Below are positions 7,875 through 17,391 of a stretch of DNA of 64,000 bases, one piece after another (position 1 is the stretch's first letter; each line of letters begins with the position of its first letter). The DNA comes from Streptomyces changanensis. GTDB taxonomy: Bacteria > Actinomycetota > Actinomycetes > Streptomycetales > Streptomycetaceae. Position numbers and translations under genes: made by a program. The notes under the pieces are model-generated. The model searched no databases and was not told the DNA's origin. It saw nothing but the letters and a program-made list of their open reading frames with translations. The stretch covers positions 5,766,001-5,830,000 of the forward strand of contig NZ_CP102332.1 of assembly GCF_024600715.1 (NCBI RefSeq). The letters are read 5' to 3'.

Positions 7875-8582
7875 ATGACGATCATCGAAACGCCCGCCGG
7901 CTGGCCGGCCGACGAGGAGGAGGCCCTGGCCGTCCAGGACGCGCTGCGCGCCCGCGTGGTCCTGGACGAGCCGGGGCCCGCCCCCGGCACCGGCCTCGTG
8001 ACCGGCGTCGACGTGGCGTACGACGACGAGCGCGACCTGGTGGCCGCGGCGGCCGTCGTGCTGGACGCCCGCACGCTGGACGTCGTCGAGGAGGCCACCG
8101 CCGTCGGCCGGGTCTCCTTCCCGTACGTCCCCGGCCTCCTCGCCTTCCGGGAGCTCCCCGCCGTCCTCGCCGCCCTGGACACCCTCACGGCCGGGCCGGG
8201 CCTCGTCGTCTGCGACGGCTACGGGCTGGCCCACCCGCGCCGCTTCGGCCTCGCCAGCCACCTCGGCGTCCTCACCGGGCTGCCGGTCGTGGGCGTCGCG
8301 AAGAACCCGTTCACCTTCACCCACGAGGACCCGGCGCCCCGCCGGGGCTCCACCGCGCCGCTCCTCGCCGGGGCACAGGAGGTGGGGCGGGCCCTGCGCA
8401 CCAGGGACGGCGTCAAGCCCGTCTTCGTCTCCGTCGGACACCGCGTCACGCTCGACGCCGCCTGCGCCCACACGCTGGCACTGACGCCCCGCTACCGGCT
8501 GCCGGAGACCACCCGGCTCGCCGACGCGCTGTGCCGCCGCGCGCTGCGGGAGGCCACCGCGGGGCAGGGGAGCGCCGCATGA
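7875..8582 (+). CDS. nfi: endonuclease V (deoxyinosine 3' endonuclease)
   Basis: A 235-residue endonuclease V, which cuts the second phosphodiester bond 3' to deoxyinosine during repair of deaminated adenine. Family motifs are the metal-binding GVDVAYDDERD (about residue 38), the VSFPYVPGLLAFRELP block with the conserved PYVPG/FRE segment, the VCDGYGLAHPRRFGLASHLG catalytic motif and GVAKNPF. Length agrees with bacterial Nfi. It overlaps the next gene by four bases (ATGA), implying translational coupling. The message appears leaderless. Confidence 0.95.
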   Translation: MTIIETPAGWPADEEEALAVQDALRARVVLDEPGPAPGTGLVTGVDVAYDDERDLVAAAAVVLDARTLDVVEEATAVGRVSFPYVPGLLAFRELPAVLAALDTLTAGPGLVVCDGYGLAHPRRFGLASHLGVLTGLPVVGVAKNPFTFTHEDPAPRRGSTAPLLAGAQEVGRALRTRDGVKPVFVSVGHRVTLDAACAHTLALTPRYRLPETTRLADALCRRALREATAGQGSAA

Positions 8583-8956
8583 TCCACCGGCTGCAGCGCG
8601 TGGTGCCGGACTGCCCCGACCCACGGGCGCCGGCCGTCCTCCACCGGGGCATGCCGGGCGGCGACACGGACCGTCCGGACCCGCGCTGGTCCCTCGACGA
8701 CGACTGGGCGACGCTCCACCTCGGCGACGGCCGGGTGCCGGCCTTCCAGCGCGCCGACCCGTACGAGCCGCCGCGGTGGCCCGATCCGCGGCGGCCCCAG
8801 CGGGTCCACCCGGACGTGGGCGTCACCGACCTGGAGGCGGCGCGCGACGCGGCGGTGGCGCTGGGCGCGGAGGTCCTCGACGCGGGCGGCCCGCGCACGG
8901 CCCGGACCGTGTGCGGGCCGCGTGCGGGCCACCCGTTCTGCCTCGTACGGGAGTGA
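8579..8956 (+). CDS. small VOC/glyoxalase-like protein
   Basis: A 125-residue single-module VOC protein (Glyoxalase_6 type). It begins MIHRLQRVVPDCPDPRAP and has the family's PRWPDPRRPQRVHPDVGVTDLEAARDAAVALGAEVLD region and a terminal GPRAGHPFCLVRE. The segment after PDPRA (VLHRGMPGGD) departs from the usual AxFYxxLLG helix, so this copy is diverged. The start overlaps the nfi stop. Function beyond the fold is unknown; linkage to nfi may only be transcriptional. Confidence 0.75.
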   Translation: MIHRLQRVVPDCPDPRAPAVLHRGMPGGDTDRPDPRWSLDDDWATLHLGDGRVPAFQRADPYEPPRWPDPRRPQRVHPDVGVTDLEAARDAAVALGAEVLDAGGPRTARTVCGPRAGHPFCLVRE

Positions 8957-9085
8957 CGCGCGCGGGCGCCGAGCCCGGGCGGCGGCCGCCCGGACGCCCG
9001 CCGTCCCCGCACCCCTCCGCGGTGCGCCTGCCCGCGCCCCCCGCCCGGCCACCGCCTTAGCGCCCCGGCTCGCGTGCCCCCGGCC

Positions 9086-9183
9086 CAGCCACCGCCCCCG
9101 CCCGCCGCTCGCGCCCCCGGTTCAGCCACCGCCCCCGCCCGCCGCGCGCGTGCCCACGCCCCGGGGCCCAGCCACCGCCCCCG
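9086..9183. repeat. degenerate C-rich repeats, CAGCCACCGCCCCCG
   Basis: CAGCCACCGCCCCCG recurs at about 9086, 9123 and 9169 in the 237-bp gap between convergent genes. No gene is seen there. Confidence 0.6.
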
Positions 9184-9193
9184 CGCCCCGGGC

Positions 9194-10387
9194 TCAGCGC
9201 GCGTCCGCGACCCTGAACCGGATGCCCGCCGCGCCCAGCCGCTCCAGCAGCGCGTCGCCCATCGCCACGGCCGTCGTCACCTGGCCCGCGACCGGCGGCA
9301 GGCCACCGTCGAAGGCGAGGCACAGCGCCGACTCGGCGAGCATCTTCGCCGTCTCGTCGTAACCCGGGTCGCCGCCCGACACCTCGGTGCACACCCGGCG
9401 CCCGCCGCCCTCGCCGACGAAGCGGACCCGGAACCAGCTGCGCCGCCGGCGCTCCGCGTCCGGGCCGCTCCCCTGCGCGTACCGGTCCAGCAACCACCGG
9501 CGCGCCGGCGGCACCTGCGCCAGCGCGAGGCCGGCGCCGACGGCGGCCACCCCGCCCAGCGCCATCGGCAGCGTCCGCACCGCCGCGTAGTGCCGGTACC
9601 GGAAGTCCGGGCCGTACTCGGGCAGCGCCGCCGCCGACCGCGCCACGACCCGCGGGTCCAGCGTCGGCAGCGGCAGCGCCCACGCGCCGGTCTCGCGGCT
9701 GAACCGCGGCCCGGCCAGCGGCGCACGGGCCCGCCGGTCCACCTGCCGGGGCTCGTGCAGCCGCCGCTCCCGCGCCGCCCGCGCCGTCTGCCGCCCGCGC
9801 CCCATCGCGGTGAGCGCCGAGGCGAACGTGCCGCCGGAGAAGAGCGCGCTGGTCCGGACGAACCCGTCGACCCGCAGCGGCACGTCCCGCGGCAGCTGCC
9901 GCACCGTGTAGTACACGCCCAGGTCGTGCGGGACCGAGTCGAAGCCGCACGCGTGCACCAGCCGCGCCCCCGTCTCCCTGGCCCGCGCGTCGTGGCGTAC
10001 GTACATCAGGTCGACGAACTCGGGTTCACCCGTCAGATCGACGTAGTCCGTCCCCGCCGCCGCGCAGGCGGCGACGAGCGGTTCGCCGTACCAGACGTAC
10101 GGGCCGACGGTCGTGGCGACGACCCGCGCCGACGCGGCGAGCTCGCGCAGCGCGGCCGGGTCGGCGGCGTCCGCCACGAGCAGCGGCAGCTCCGCGCAGC
10201 CGGGGTGGTCGGCGGCGAGGCGGTCGCGCAACCGCGCCAGCTTCTCGCGCGACCGCCCGGCCAGCGCCCACCGGCACCCGTCCGGCGCGTGCGCCGCCAG
10301 GTAGCGGGCGGTCAGCTCCCCCACGAAGCCGGTCGCCCCGTAGAGCACCACGTCGTACGCCCGTGCCGTGCCGTCCCGCGTGTCCAT
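9194..10387 (-). CDS. saccharopine dehydrogenase-like / trans-acting enoyl reductase family protein
   Basis: A 397-residue protein with an N-terminal Rossmann fold, YDVVLYGATGFVGELTARYLAAHAP, followed by AGRSREKLARLRDRL and a TVGPYVWYGEPLVAACAAAGTDYVDLTGE block. These are marks of the saccharopine-dehydrogenase-related family that includes mycobacterial trans-acting enoyl reductases (Rv2953 type). The C-terminal half has VSGGDPGYDETAKML near the end. GGAGGG precedes the ATG at 10387. It probably reduces a lipid or polyketide intermediate with NAD(P)H, but the substrate is unknown. It is divergent from the acyl-CoA catabolic operon. Confidence 0.85.
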   Translation of the reverse strand: MDTRDGTARAYDVVLYGATGFVGELTARYLAAHAPDGCRWALAGRSREKLARLRDRLAADHPGCAELPLLVADAADPAALRELAASARVVATTVGPYVWYGEPLVAACAAAGTDYVDLTGEPEFVDLMYVRHDARARETGARLVHACGFDSVPHDLGVYYTVRQLPRDVPLRVDGFVRTSALFSGGTFASALTAMGRGRQTARAARERRLHEPRQVDRRARAPLAGPRFSRETGAWALPLPTLDPRVVARSAAALPEYGPDFRYRHYAAVRTLPMALGGVAAVGAGLALAQVPPARRWLLDRYAQGSGPDAERRRRSWFRVRFVGEGGGRRVCTEVSGGDPGYDETAKMLAESALCLAFDGGLPPVAGQVTTAVAMGDALLERLGAAGIRFRVADAR

Positions 10388-10512
10388 CAGGCCCTCCGCC
10401 ACTGCTCTGGTGCGCTGCTGTAAGGAGGCAGAGGCTAACGGGTGTCGTGCCCGCCCCGGTGCGGCCGGTGCGGGGCGTGCCGGTGGGGGGTTGTGCGCGA
10501 TGGAACACGTTC

Positions 10513-10546
10513 TTAACATCGTCACTGTTACAGCAGTAGTGTCACA
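10513..10546 (+). promoter_or_regulatory. promoter and MerR-type operator of the acyl-CoA operon
   Basis: TTAACA (10513-10518) and TAGTGT (10537-10542) are spaced 18 bp. An inverted repeat TGTTACA-N7-TGTCACA (10526-10546) covers the -10. Its core ACAGCAGTAGTGT closely matches the core of the palindrome in the MerR gene's own promoter at 17312-17324. Confidence 0.6.
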
Positions 10547-10567
10547 GAGGCGTGGCGAGGGGACCGG

Positions 10568-11839
10568 ATGACGGCGACGACGGGAAACGGCCCGCTCACC
10601 GGGGTGCGCGTGGTGGAGCTGGCCGGCATCGGACCGGGGCCGTTCGCGGCGATGCTCCTGGCCGACCTGGGGGCCGACGTCGTCCGCGTCGACCGGCCGG
10701 GCGGCGCGGGGCTGGGCATCGACCCCGCGTACGACCTCACCAACCGCAACAAGCGCTCCGTCCTCCTCGATCTCAAGGCCGCCGACGGCCCCGACCGCCT
10801 CCTGGACCTCGTCGCCCGCGCCGACGTGCTCATCGAGGGCTACCGGCCGGGTGTGGCCGAGCGCCTCGGTGTCGGCCCCGAGGAGTGCCTGGCCCGCAAC
10901 CCGGGGCTCGTCTACGGCCGGATGACCGGCTGGGGCCAGGACGGGCCCCTCGCCGCGCGCGCCGGGCACGACGTCTCCTACATCGCCGTCACCGGCACCC
11001 TCTCCCTCTTCGGCAGGCCCGACGAGCCGCCCACCGTCCCCGCCAACCTGGTCGGCGACTACGCGGGCGGCTCCCTCTACCTCGTCGTCGGCGTCCTCGC
11101 CGCCCTGCACCACGCGCGCTCCGAGGGCGGCACCGGCCAGGTCGTCGACGCCGCCGTCGCCGACGGCGCCGCCCACCTCGCCACGATGATCCACGCCATG
11201 CTGGCGGCCGGCGCCTGGCAGGACCGGCGCGGTACCAACCTCCTCGACGGCGGCTGCCCCTTCTACGGCACCTACGAGACCGCCGACGGCGCCCACATGG
11301 CGGTGGGGGCGCTGGAGCAGCGCTTCTACGACGTGTTCACGCGGATCCTCGGGCTCGACGACGCCACGGCGGCGGCCCGCCACGACCCGGCCCGCTGGGA
11401 CGGGCTGCGCGCCGCCGTCGCCGCCCGGTTCCGCACCCGCACCCGGGACGAGTGGACGGCCCTCTTCGAGGGCACCGACGCCTGCGTCGCCCCCGTCCTG
11501 ACCCTGCGCGAGGCTCCCGCCCACCCGCACCTCGCCGCCCGGGGCACGTTCACCGAGCACGCCGGGCTCACCCAGCCCGCGCCCGCCCCCCGCTTCTCGG
11601 CGACCCCGGCCTCCGTACGCCGCCCGCCCGCCCGGCCGGGCGCGGACGCCGACGAGGTCGCCCGCGACTGGGACGTCCCGGCCGTCGCGCACCCCGCACC
11701 GACGGTCGACGCCACCCGTGGGGCACCGCCCGCCGGGGCCGTCCCCGCAGCACCGCCCGCCGACGCCCCCCGCGCGGCCCCGGCCGCCCCCGACTCCGCC
11801 GACAGCAGCGCCGACAGCCCCGACAGGAGGCCCCGTTGA
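10568..11839 (+). CDS. CaiB/BaiF family CoA-transferase (alpha-methylacyl-CoA racemase-like)
   Basis: A 423-residue type III CoA-transferase/racemase. Landmarks are LTGVRVVELAGIGPGPFAAMLLADLGADVVRVDRP, NRNKRSVLLDLK, DVLIEGYRPGVAERLGVGPE and YGRMTGWGQDGPLA; the late GAHMAVGALEQRFY favours the alpha-methylacyl-CoA racemase group. This group epimerises branched 2-methylacyl-CoA so it can enter beta-oxidation, consistent with the dehydrogenase, thiolase and FadB genes that follow. GAGGGGA precedes the ATG. The C-terminal 60 residues are Ala/Pro-rich and probably disordered. The stop overlaps the next gene's TTG. Confidence 0.9.
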   Translation: MTATTGNGPLTGVRVVELAGIGPGPFAAMLLADLGADVVRVDRPGGAGLGIDPAYDLTNRNKRSVLLDLKAADGPDRLLDLVARADVLIEGYRPGVAERLGVGPEECLARNPGLVYGRMTGWGQDGPLAARAGHDVSYIAVTGTLSLFGRPDEPPTVPANLVGDYAGGSLYLVVGVLAALHHARSEGGTGQVVDAAVADGAAHLATMIHAMLAAGAWQDRRGTNLLDGGCPFYGTYETADGAHMAVGALEQRFYDVFTRILGLDDATAAARHDPARWDGLRAAVAARFRTRTRDEWTALFEGTDACVAPVLTLREAPAHPHLAARGTFTEHAGLTQPAPAPRFSATPASVRRPPARPGADADEVARDWDVPAVAHPAPTVDATRGAPPAGAVPAAPPADAPRAAPAAPDSADSSADSPDRRPR

Positions 11840-12978
11840 AGCGCCGGATCTTCAGCGCCGAGCACGACGCGTTCCGCGACACCGTCCGCACCTTCCTCGC
11901 CAAGGAGGTCCTGCCGCACTACGCCCGGTGGGAGGAGGACGGCGTCGTCGCGCGCGACGCCTGGCGCGCCGCCGGCCGCCAGGGCCTCCTCGGCCTGGCC
12001 GTGCCCGAGGAGTACGGGGGCGGCGGCAACCCCGATTTCCGCTACAGCGCCGTGCTCGCCGAGGAGTTCGCCCGCGCCGGCGCCCCCGGCCTCGCCATCG
12101 GCCTGCACAACGACATCATCGGGCCGTACCTGACCGGGCTCGCCACCACCGAGCAGAAGCGCCGCTGGCTCCCCGGCTTCTGCACCGGCGAGACCATCAC
12201 CGCCATCGCCATGACCGAACCGGGCGCCGGCTCCGACCTCCAGGGCATCCGCACCACCGCCGAGGACCGCGGCGACCACTTCCTCCTGAACGGCTCCAAA
12301 ACCTTCATCTCCAACGGCATCCTCGCCGACCTCGTCGTCGTGGTGGCGAAGACCACCCCCGAGGGCCGGGCGCACGGCCTGTCCCTGCTCGTCGTCGAGC
12401 GCGGCGCCCCCGGCTTCGAACGCGGCCGCAACCTCGACAAGATCGGCCAGAAGTCCCAGGACACCGCCGAGCTTTTCTTCCGCGACGTCCGCGTACCGAA
12501 GGAGAACCTCCTCGGCGAGCGTGACGGCGCCTTCGTCCACCTCATGACCCACCTCGCCCAGGAGCGCATGACCATCGCCGTCGCCGCGGCGGCGGGCGCC
12601 GAGCACCTCCTGGAGACCACCAGCGCGTACGTCAAGGGGCGCGAGGCGTTCGGCAGGCCGCTCGCCCGGCTCCAGCACGTCCGCTTCGAGATCGCCGAGA
12701 TGGCCACGGAGTGCGCCGTCACCCGCTCCTTCGTCGACCGCTGCATCGAGGACCACACCGACGGGACGCTCGACGCCGTCCACGCCTCGATGGCCAAGTG
12801 GTGGGCCACCGAGCTGCAGAAGCGGGTCGCGGACCGGTGCCTGCAGCTCCACGGCGGGTACGGCTACATGAGCGAGTACGCGGTCGCCCGCGCCTTCACC
12901 GACGGCCGGATCCAGACCATCTACGGCGGCACGACCGAGATCATGAAGGAGATCATCGGCCGCTCGCTGCTCGGCTGA
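11836..12978 (+). CDS. acyl-CoA dehydrogenase
   Basis: A 380-residue flavin acyl-CoA dehydrogenase, the first oxidation step of beta-oxidation. It has the N-terminal helical domain, the signature [18 protein letters not shown] and GSKTFISNG, and the C-terminal [39 protein letters not shown]. The start is TTG at 11836, one base before the CoA-transferase stop, preceded by AGGAGG, which argues for strict translational coupling. The closest group by motif is the medium/long-chain or citronellyl-CoA-type dehydrogenase of actinobacteria; exact chain length is not readable. Confidence 0.93.
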   Translation: MKRRIFSAEHDAFRDTVRTFLAKEVLPHYARWEEDGVVARDAWRAAGRQGLLGLAVPEEYGGGGNPDFRYSAVLAEEFARAGAPGLAIGLHNDIIGPYLTGLATTEQKRRWLPGFCTGETITAIAMTEPGAGSDLQGIRTTAEDRGDHFLLNGSKTFISNGILADLVVVVAKTTPEGRAHGLSLLVVERGAPGFERGRNLDKIGQKSQDTAELFFRDVRVPKENLLGERDGAFVHLMTHLAQERMTIAVAAAAGAEHLLETTSAYVKGREAFGRPLARLQHVRFEIAEMATECAVTRSFVDRCIEDHTDGTLDAVHASMAKWWATELQKRVADRCLQLHGGYGYMSEYAVARAFTDGRIQTIYGGTTEIMKEIIGRSLLG

Positions 12979-13028
12979 CCCACCCCACCCGTGATGCGAC
13001 GACCCCCGCGACGCGAAAGGCCCGACCT

Positions 13029-14243
13029 GTGACCACCGAAGCGTTCGTCTACGAAGCGATCCGCACCCCCCGGGGCCGCGGCAAGGCCAACGGCTCCCTG
13101 CACGGCACCAAGCCCATCGACCTCGTCGTCGGCCTCATCCACGAGCTGCGCGACCGGCTCCCGGGCCTCGACCCCGCCGCCGTCGACGACATCGTCCTCG
13201 GCGTCGTCTCCCCGCTCGGCGACCAGGGTTCCGACATCGCCAAGATCGCGGCCATCGCCGCCGGGCTGCCCGACACCGTCGCCGGCGTCCAGGAGAACCG
13301 CTACTGCGCCTCCGGCCTCGACGCGGTCAACACCGCCGCCATGAAGGTCCGCTCCGGCTGGGAGGACCTCGTCCTCGCCGGCGGCGTCGAGTCGATGTCC
13401 CGCGTGCCGATGGGCTCCGACGGCGGCGCCTGGATGTCCGACCCCATGACCAACCACACCACCCGCTTCGTCCCCCAGGGCATCAGCGCCGACCTCATCG
13501 CCACCGTCGAGGGCTTCTCCCGGCGCGACGTCGACGAGTACGCCGCCCTCTCCCAGGAGCGCGCTGCCGCCGCGTGGAAGGACGGCCGCTTCGACCGGTC
13601 CGTCGTCCCCGTCAAGGACCGCAACGGGCTCGTCGTCCTCGACCACGACGAGCACCTGCGCCCCGGTACCACCGCCGACAGCCTCGCCGGGCTCAAGCCG
13701 TCGTTCGCCGACATCGGCGACCTGGGCGGCTTCGACGCCGTCGCCCTCCAGAAGTACCACTGGGTCGAGCGGATCGACCACGTCCACCACGCGGGCAACT
13801 CCTCCGGCATCGTCGACGGCGCGGCCCTCGTCGCCGTCGGCTCCCGCGAGGTCGGCGAGCGGTACGGGCTGACGCCGCGCGCCCGGATCGTCTCCGCCGC
13901 CGTCTCCGGCTCCGAGCCGACCATCATGCTCACCGGGCCCGCGCCCGCCAGCCGCAAGGCGCTCGCCAAGGCCGGCCTCACCATCGACGACATCGACCTC
14001 GTCGAGATCAACGAGGCGTTCGCCGCGGTCGTCCTGCGCTTCGCCCGGGACATGGGCCTGCCCCTCGACCGGATCAACGTCAACGGCGGCGCCATCGCCC
14101 TCGGCCACCCCCTCGGCGCCACCGGCGCGATGATCCTCGGCACCCTCGTCGACGAGCTGGAACGCCAGGACAAGCGGTACGGCCTCGCCACCCTCTGCGT
14201 CGGCGGTGGCATGGGCGTCGCCACCATCGTCGAGCGCCTCTGA
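13029..14243 (+). CDS. fadA: acetyl-CoA C-acyltransferase (thiolase)
   Basis: A 404-residue degradative thiolase. The nucleophilic cysteine is in [13 protein letters not shown] (about residue 92). The other catalytic residues sit in [22 protein letters not shown] (His) and the second cysteine [10 protein letters not shown]. It cleaves 3-ketoacyl-CoA to acetyl-CoA in the last step of beta-oxidation and pairs with the FadB-like protein 48 bp downstream. GTG start with GAAAGG eight bases upstream. Length is normal for the family. Confidence 0.95.
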   Translation: MTTEAFVYEAIRTPRGRGKANGSLHGTKPIDLVVGLIHELRDRLPGLDPAAVDDIVLGVVSPLGDQGSDIAKIAAIAAGLPDTVAGVQENRYCASGLDAVNTAAMKVRSGWEDLVLAGGVESMSRVPMGSDGGAWMSDPMTNHTTRFVPQGISADLIATVEGFSRRDVDEYAALSQERAAAAWKDGRFDRSVVPVKDRNGLVVLDHDEHLRPGTTADSLAGLKPSFADIGDLGGFDAVALQKYHWVERIDHVHHAGNSSGIVDGAALVAVGSREVGERYGLTPRARIVSAAVSGSEPTIMLTGPAPASRKALAKAGLTIDDIDLVEINEAFAAVVLRFARDMGLPLDRINVNGGAIALGHPLGATGAMILGTLVDELERQDKRYGLATLCVGGGMGVATIVERL

Positions 14244-14291
14244 GTCCGCCCCGTCCGCGTCCCGCCCGAACCCCGTTACGGAGAAGCATCC

Positions 14292-16472
14292 ATGACCGCC
14301 CTGCCGACGCGTTCCACCATCCGCTGGGAACAGGACGAGACCGGTGTCGTCACCCTCGTCCTCGACGACCCGGAGCAGTCCGCCAACACCATGAACCAGG
14401 CGTTCCGCGAGTCGATCGCCGCGGTCGCCGACCGGTGCGAGGCCGAGCGGGACTCCATCCGCGGCATCGTCTACACCTCGGCGAAGAAGACCTTCTTCGC
14501 CGGCGGCGACCTCAGGGACATGATGCGGGCGGGCCCGGCCGACGCCCAGCGGATCTTCGACGCCACCAACGAGATCAAGCGCTCGCTGCGGCGCATCGAG
14601 ACCCTCGGCAAGCCCGTCGTCGCCGCCATCAACGGCGCGGCGCTCGGCGGCGGCTACGAGATCGCCCTCGCCTCCCACCACCGGATCGCCCTGGACGCGC
14701 CCGGCTCGAAGATCGGCCTGCCCGAGGTCACGCTCGGCCTGCTGCCCGGCGGAGGCGGCGTCACCCGCACCGTCCGCCTCATGGGCATCGCCGACGCGCT
14801 GCTGAAGGTCCTCCTCCAGGGCCGGCAGTACCCACCCCGGCGCGCCCTGGAGAACGGCCTGGTCCACGAGGTCGCCGACTCGCCCGAGTCCATGCTCGCC
14901 CAGGCCCGCGCCTTCATCGACGCCCACCCCGAGTCCCGCCAGCCCTGGGACGTCCCGGGGTACCGGATCCCCGGCGGCACCCCGGCGCAGCCGAAGTTCG
15001 CTGCCAACCTGCCGGCCTTCCCGGCGAACCTGCGCAAGCAGTTGAACGGCGCCCCCTACCCGGCGCCCCGCAACATCCTCGCCGCCGCCGTCGAGGGGGC
15101 CCAGGTCGACTTCGAGAGCGCCTGCGTCATCGAGTCCCGCTACTTCACGGAACTCGTCACCGGCCGGACCGCGAAGAACATGATCCAGGCGTTCTTCTTC
15201 GACCTCCAGGCCGTGAACGCCGGGCGGAGCCGCCCACAGGGCGTGGAGCCCCGCACGGTCCGCAGGGCCGCCGTCCTCGGCGCCGGGATGATGGGCGCGG
15301 GCATCGCCTACGCCTGCGCGAAGGCGGGCATCGAGGTGGTGCTCAAGGACGTGTCCGCGGAGGCCGCCGCCCAGGGCAAGGCGTACTCCGAGAAGCTCTG
15401 CGCCAAGGCGGTCGAACGCGGCCGGACCACCCGGGAGAAGGCGGACGCGCTGCTCGCCCGCATCCACCCGACGGCCGAGGTGGCGGACCTCGCGGGGTGC
15501 GACGCCGTCATCGAGGCGGTGTTCGAGGACACCGCCCTCAAGCACAAGGTGTTCCAGGAGGTGCAGGGTGTCGTGGCGCCCGACGCCCTGCTGTGCTCCA
15601 ACACCTCCACGCTGCCGATCACCGTCCTCGCGGAGGGCGTGGAGCGGCAGGCCGACTTCGTGGGCCTGCACTTCTTCTCACCGGTCGACAAGATGCCGCT
15701 CGTGGAGATCGTCCGGGGCGGGCGGACCGGCGACGAGGCCCTGGCCCGCGCCTTCGACCTGGTCCGGCAGATCTCCAAGACGCCGGTCGTCGTCAACGAC
15801 TCGCGCGGCTTCTTCACCTCCCGGGTGATCGGCCAGTTCCTGAACGAGGGCGTCGCGATGGTGGGCGAGGGCGTCGAACCGGCCTCCGTCGAGCAGGCGG
15901 CGGCCCAGGCCGGTTACCCGGCCAAGGTGCTGTCCCTCATGGACGAGCTGACGCTGACGCTGCCCCGCCGGATCCGCGGCGAGACGCGGCGCGCGGTGGA
16001 GGAGGCGGGCGGGACCTGGACCGCGCACCCGGCGGAGGCCGTCGTGGACCGCATGGTCGACGAGTTCGGCCGCACGGGCCGCAGCGGCGGCGCCGGCTTC
16101 TACGACTACGACGCGGACGGCCGCCGCACCGGCCTGTGGCCCGGTCTGCGCGAGCACTTCACCCGCGCCGGCGCGGAGGTCTCCTTCGAGGACATGAAGG
16201 AGCGGATGCTCTTCTCCGAGGCGCTCGACGCGGTGCGCTGCCTGGAGGAGGGCGTGCTGACCTCGGTCGCCGACGCCAACATCGGCTCCGTCATGGGCAT
16301 CGGCTTCCCCGCCTGGACCGGCGGCGTCCTGCAGTACGTCAACGGCTACGAGGGCGGCCTGCCCGGCTTCGTGGCGCGGACGCGGGAGCTGGCCGCGCGG
16401 TACGGCGAGCGGTTCGAGCCACCGGCGCTGCTGGTGCGGAAGGCGCAGCGGGGGGAGACGTTCACGGACTGA
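14292..16472 (+). CDS. fadB: multifunctional 3-hydroxyacyl-CoA dehydrogenase / enoyl-CoA hydratase
   Basis: A 726-residue FadB/FadJ-type protein. Residues about 15-200 are an enoyl-CoA hydratase with oxyanion-hole segments FAGGDL and NGAALGGGYEIALA. From about residue 320 comes an NAD-binding 3-hydroxyacyl-CoA dehydrogenase, RRAAVLGAGMMGAGIAYACAKAG, with SNTSTLPIT and GLHFFSPVDKMPLVEI, then the C-terminal dehydrogenase domain (NDSRGFFTSRVIG). It hydrates enoyl-CoA and oxidises the hydroxyacyl product, feeding the thiolase upstream. ATG start with a weak GGAG. It ends the operon and faces the MerR gene convergently. Confidence 0.95.
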   Translation: MTALPTRSTIRWEQDETGVVTLVLDDPEQSANTMNQAFRESIAAVADRCEAERDSIRGIVYTSAKKTFFAGGDLRDMMRAGPADAQRIFDATNEIKRSLRRIETLGKPVVAAINGAALGGGYEIALASHHRIALDAPGSKIGLPEVTLGLLPGGGGVTRTVRLMGIADALLKVLLQGRQYPPRRALENGLVHEVADSPESMLAQARAFIDAHPESRQPWDVPGYRIPGGTPAQPKFAANLPAFPANLRKQLNGAPYPAPRNILAAAVEGAQVDFESACVIESRYFTELVTGRTAKNMIQAFFFDLQAVNAGRSRPQGVEPRTVRRAAVLGAGMMGAGIAYACAKAGIEVVLKDVSAEAAAQGKAYSEKLCAKAVERGRTTREKADALLARIHPTAEVADLAGCDAVIEAVFEDTALKHKVFQEVQGVVAPDALLCSNTSTLPITVLAEGVERQADFVGLHFFSPVDKMPLVEIVRGGRTGDEALARAFDLVRQISKTPVVVNDSRGFFTSRVIGQFLNEGVAMVGEGVEPASVEQAAAQAGYPAKVLSLMDELTLTLPRRIRGETRRAVEEAGGTWTAHPAEAVVDRMVDEFGRTGRSGGAGFYDYDADGRRTGLWPGLREHFTRAGAEVSFEDMKERMLFSEALDAVRCLEEGVLTSVADANIGSVMGIGFPAWTGGVLQYVNGYEGGLPGFVARTRELAARYGERFEPPALLVRKAQRGETFTD

Positions 16473-16533
16473 CGCGACGGCCGGGGCCGCTCGGGGAGTC
16501 CCCCGGGCGGCGGGCCGGCCCCGAGCGCCCGGG

Positions 16534-17304
16534 TCACTCCGGGGCGCGGAAGGCGGCCCGGAGCTCCTCGGTCAGCGACCGCTGGAAGGCGGTGACCAGC
16601 GCCTGCACCACCAGCGGCTGCATGTGCGCGGAGAGCGACTTCATCGCCCGCACGTGCTGCGGGTCCTCGGGGTCGGCCTCCCGCTCCCGGTACGGGCTCC
16701 ACACCTCGTCGCGGAAGAGCCGGGTCAGCTCGTGCGCCGCCTCGCGCGTGTGCTCCACCAGCACCGCGCGGGCGGCCACGATCGTCGCGTGCGGGATCGG
16801 CACGTCGAGCAGTTGTACGCCGAGGCGCAGCAGCCCCAGGTCGACGCGCAGGGTTTCGTCCTCGTCGGGGCCGGTCAGCACGTCCATCGCGGCGAGCAGG
16901 TCCATGTCGGCGTCCGTCAGCCGCCGCCCGGCCCGCCGCTCCAGCTCGGCGCGGGACAGCCGCTCCACGGAGTCCGGCGCCCAGGTCGCCACCAGCGCCC
17001 GGTGGATCGCCAGGTCGTGCGCGTTCACGTCGGGCGGCAGCTGCTCCAGGTACCGCTCGATCGCGGCGAGCGTCATGCCCTGGTGCTGGAGCTCCTCGAT
17101 CAGTGCCAGCCGCGCGAGGTGCTCGGGCCCGTACCGCCCCACCCGGCGGGGGCCGAGGACCGGCGGCGGGAGCAGTCCGCGGGTGCCGTAGAAGCGGATC
17201 GTCCGGACGGTGACGCCGGCCCGGGCGGCGAGCTCGTCCACGGTGAACGCCGGCTGCTGCGTCTCGGTCGCCAAGGGGCCCTCGCTTCCACGCTGGTGTC
17301 GCAC
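16534..17304 (-). CDS. MerR-family regulator of the acyl-CoA catabolic operon
   Basis: A MerR-type regulator of up to 256 residues. The N-terminal winged helix reads FTVDELAARAGVTVRTIRFYGTRGLLPPP...GRYGPEHLARLALIEELQHQGMTLAAIERYLEQL, and a roughly 150-residue C-terminal domain replaces the short coiled coil of metal sensors, suggesting a larger ligand such as an acyl-CoA. The GTG at 17304 sits one base after the predicted transcription start (leaderless); a TTG at 17274 with GGAAGCGAGGG upstream is a good alternative. Its own promoter and that of the facing operon carry matching palindromes, so it probably controls both. Confidence 0.88.
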   Translation of the reverse strand: MRHQRGSEGPLATETQQPAFTVDELAARAGVTVRTIRFYGTRGLLPPPVLGPRRVGRYGPEHLARLALIEELQHQGMTLAAIERYLEQLPPDVNAHDLAIHRALVATWAPDSVERLSRAELERRAGRRLTDADMDLLAAMDVLTGPDEDETLRVDLGLLRLGVQLLDVPIPHATIVAARAVLVEHTREAAHELTRLFRDEVWSPYREREADPEDPQHVRAMKSLSAHMQPLVVQALVTAFQRSLTEELRAAFRAPE

Positions 17305-17341
17305 TGGTGCAACAGTATTGCTGTCGCACCACCCCTGTGAA
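17305..17341 (-). promoter_or_regulatory. promoter and palindromic operator of the MerR gene
   Basis: A 27-bp palindrome (17305-17331; arms TGGTGC and GCACCA, core ACAGTATTGCTGT) with 11 of 13 base pairs matching. On the minus strand TTCACA (17336-17341) and TACTGT (17312-17317) form a -35/-10 pair with an 18-bp spacer, the same geometry as at 10513-10542. Confidence 0.65.
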
Positions 17342-17391
17342 ACCCCGCGGCCACCGCGCCCCCGCGGCGCCGCCGTGGGCGGGCCGGTGGG

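Noticed and set aside
8579..8956. calling the small VOC protein a pseudogene
   Set aside because: One segment is diverged but the frame is intact, coupled to nfi and keeps the family C-terminus.
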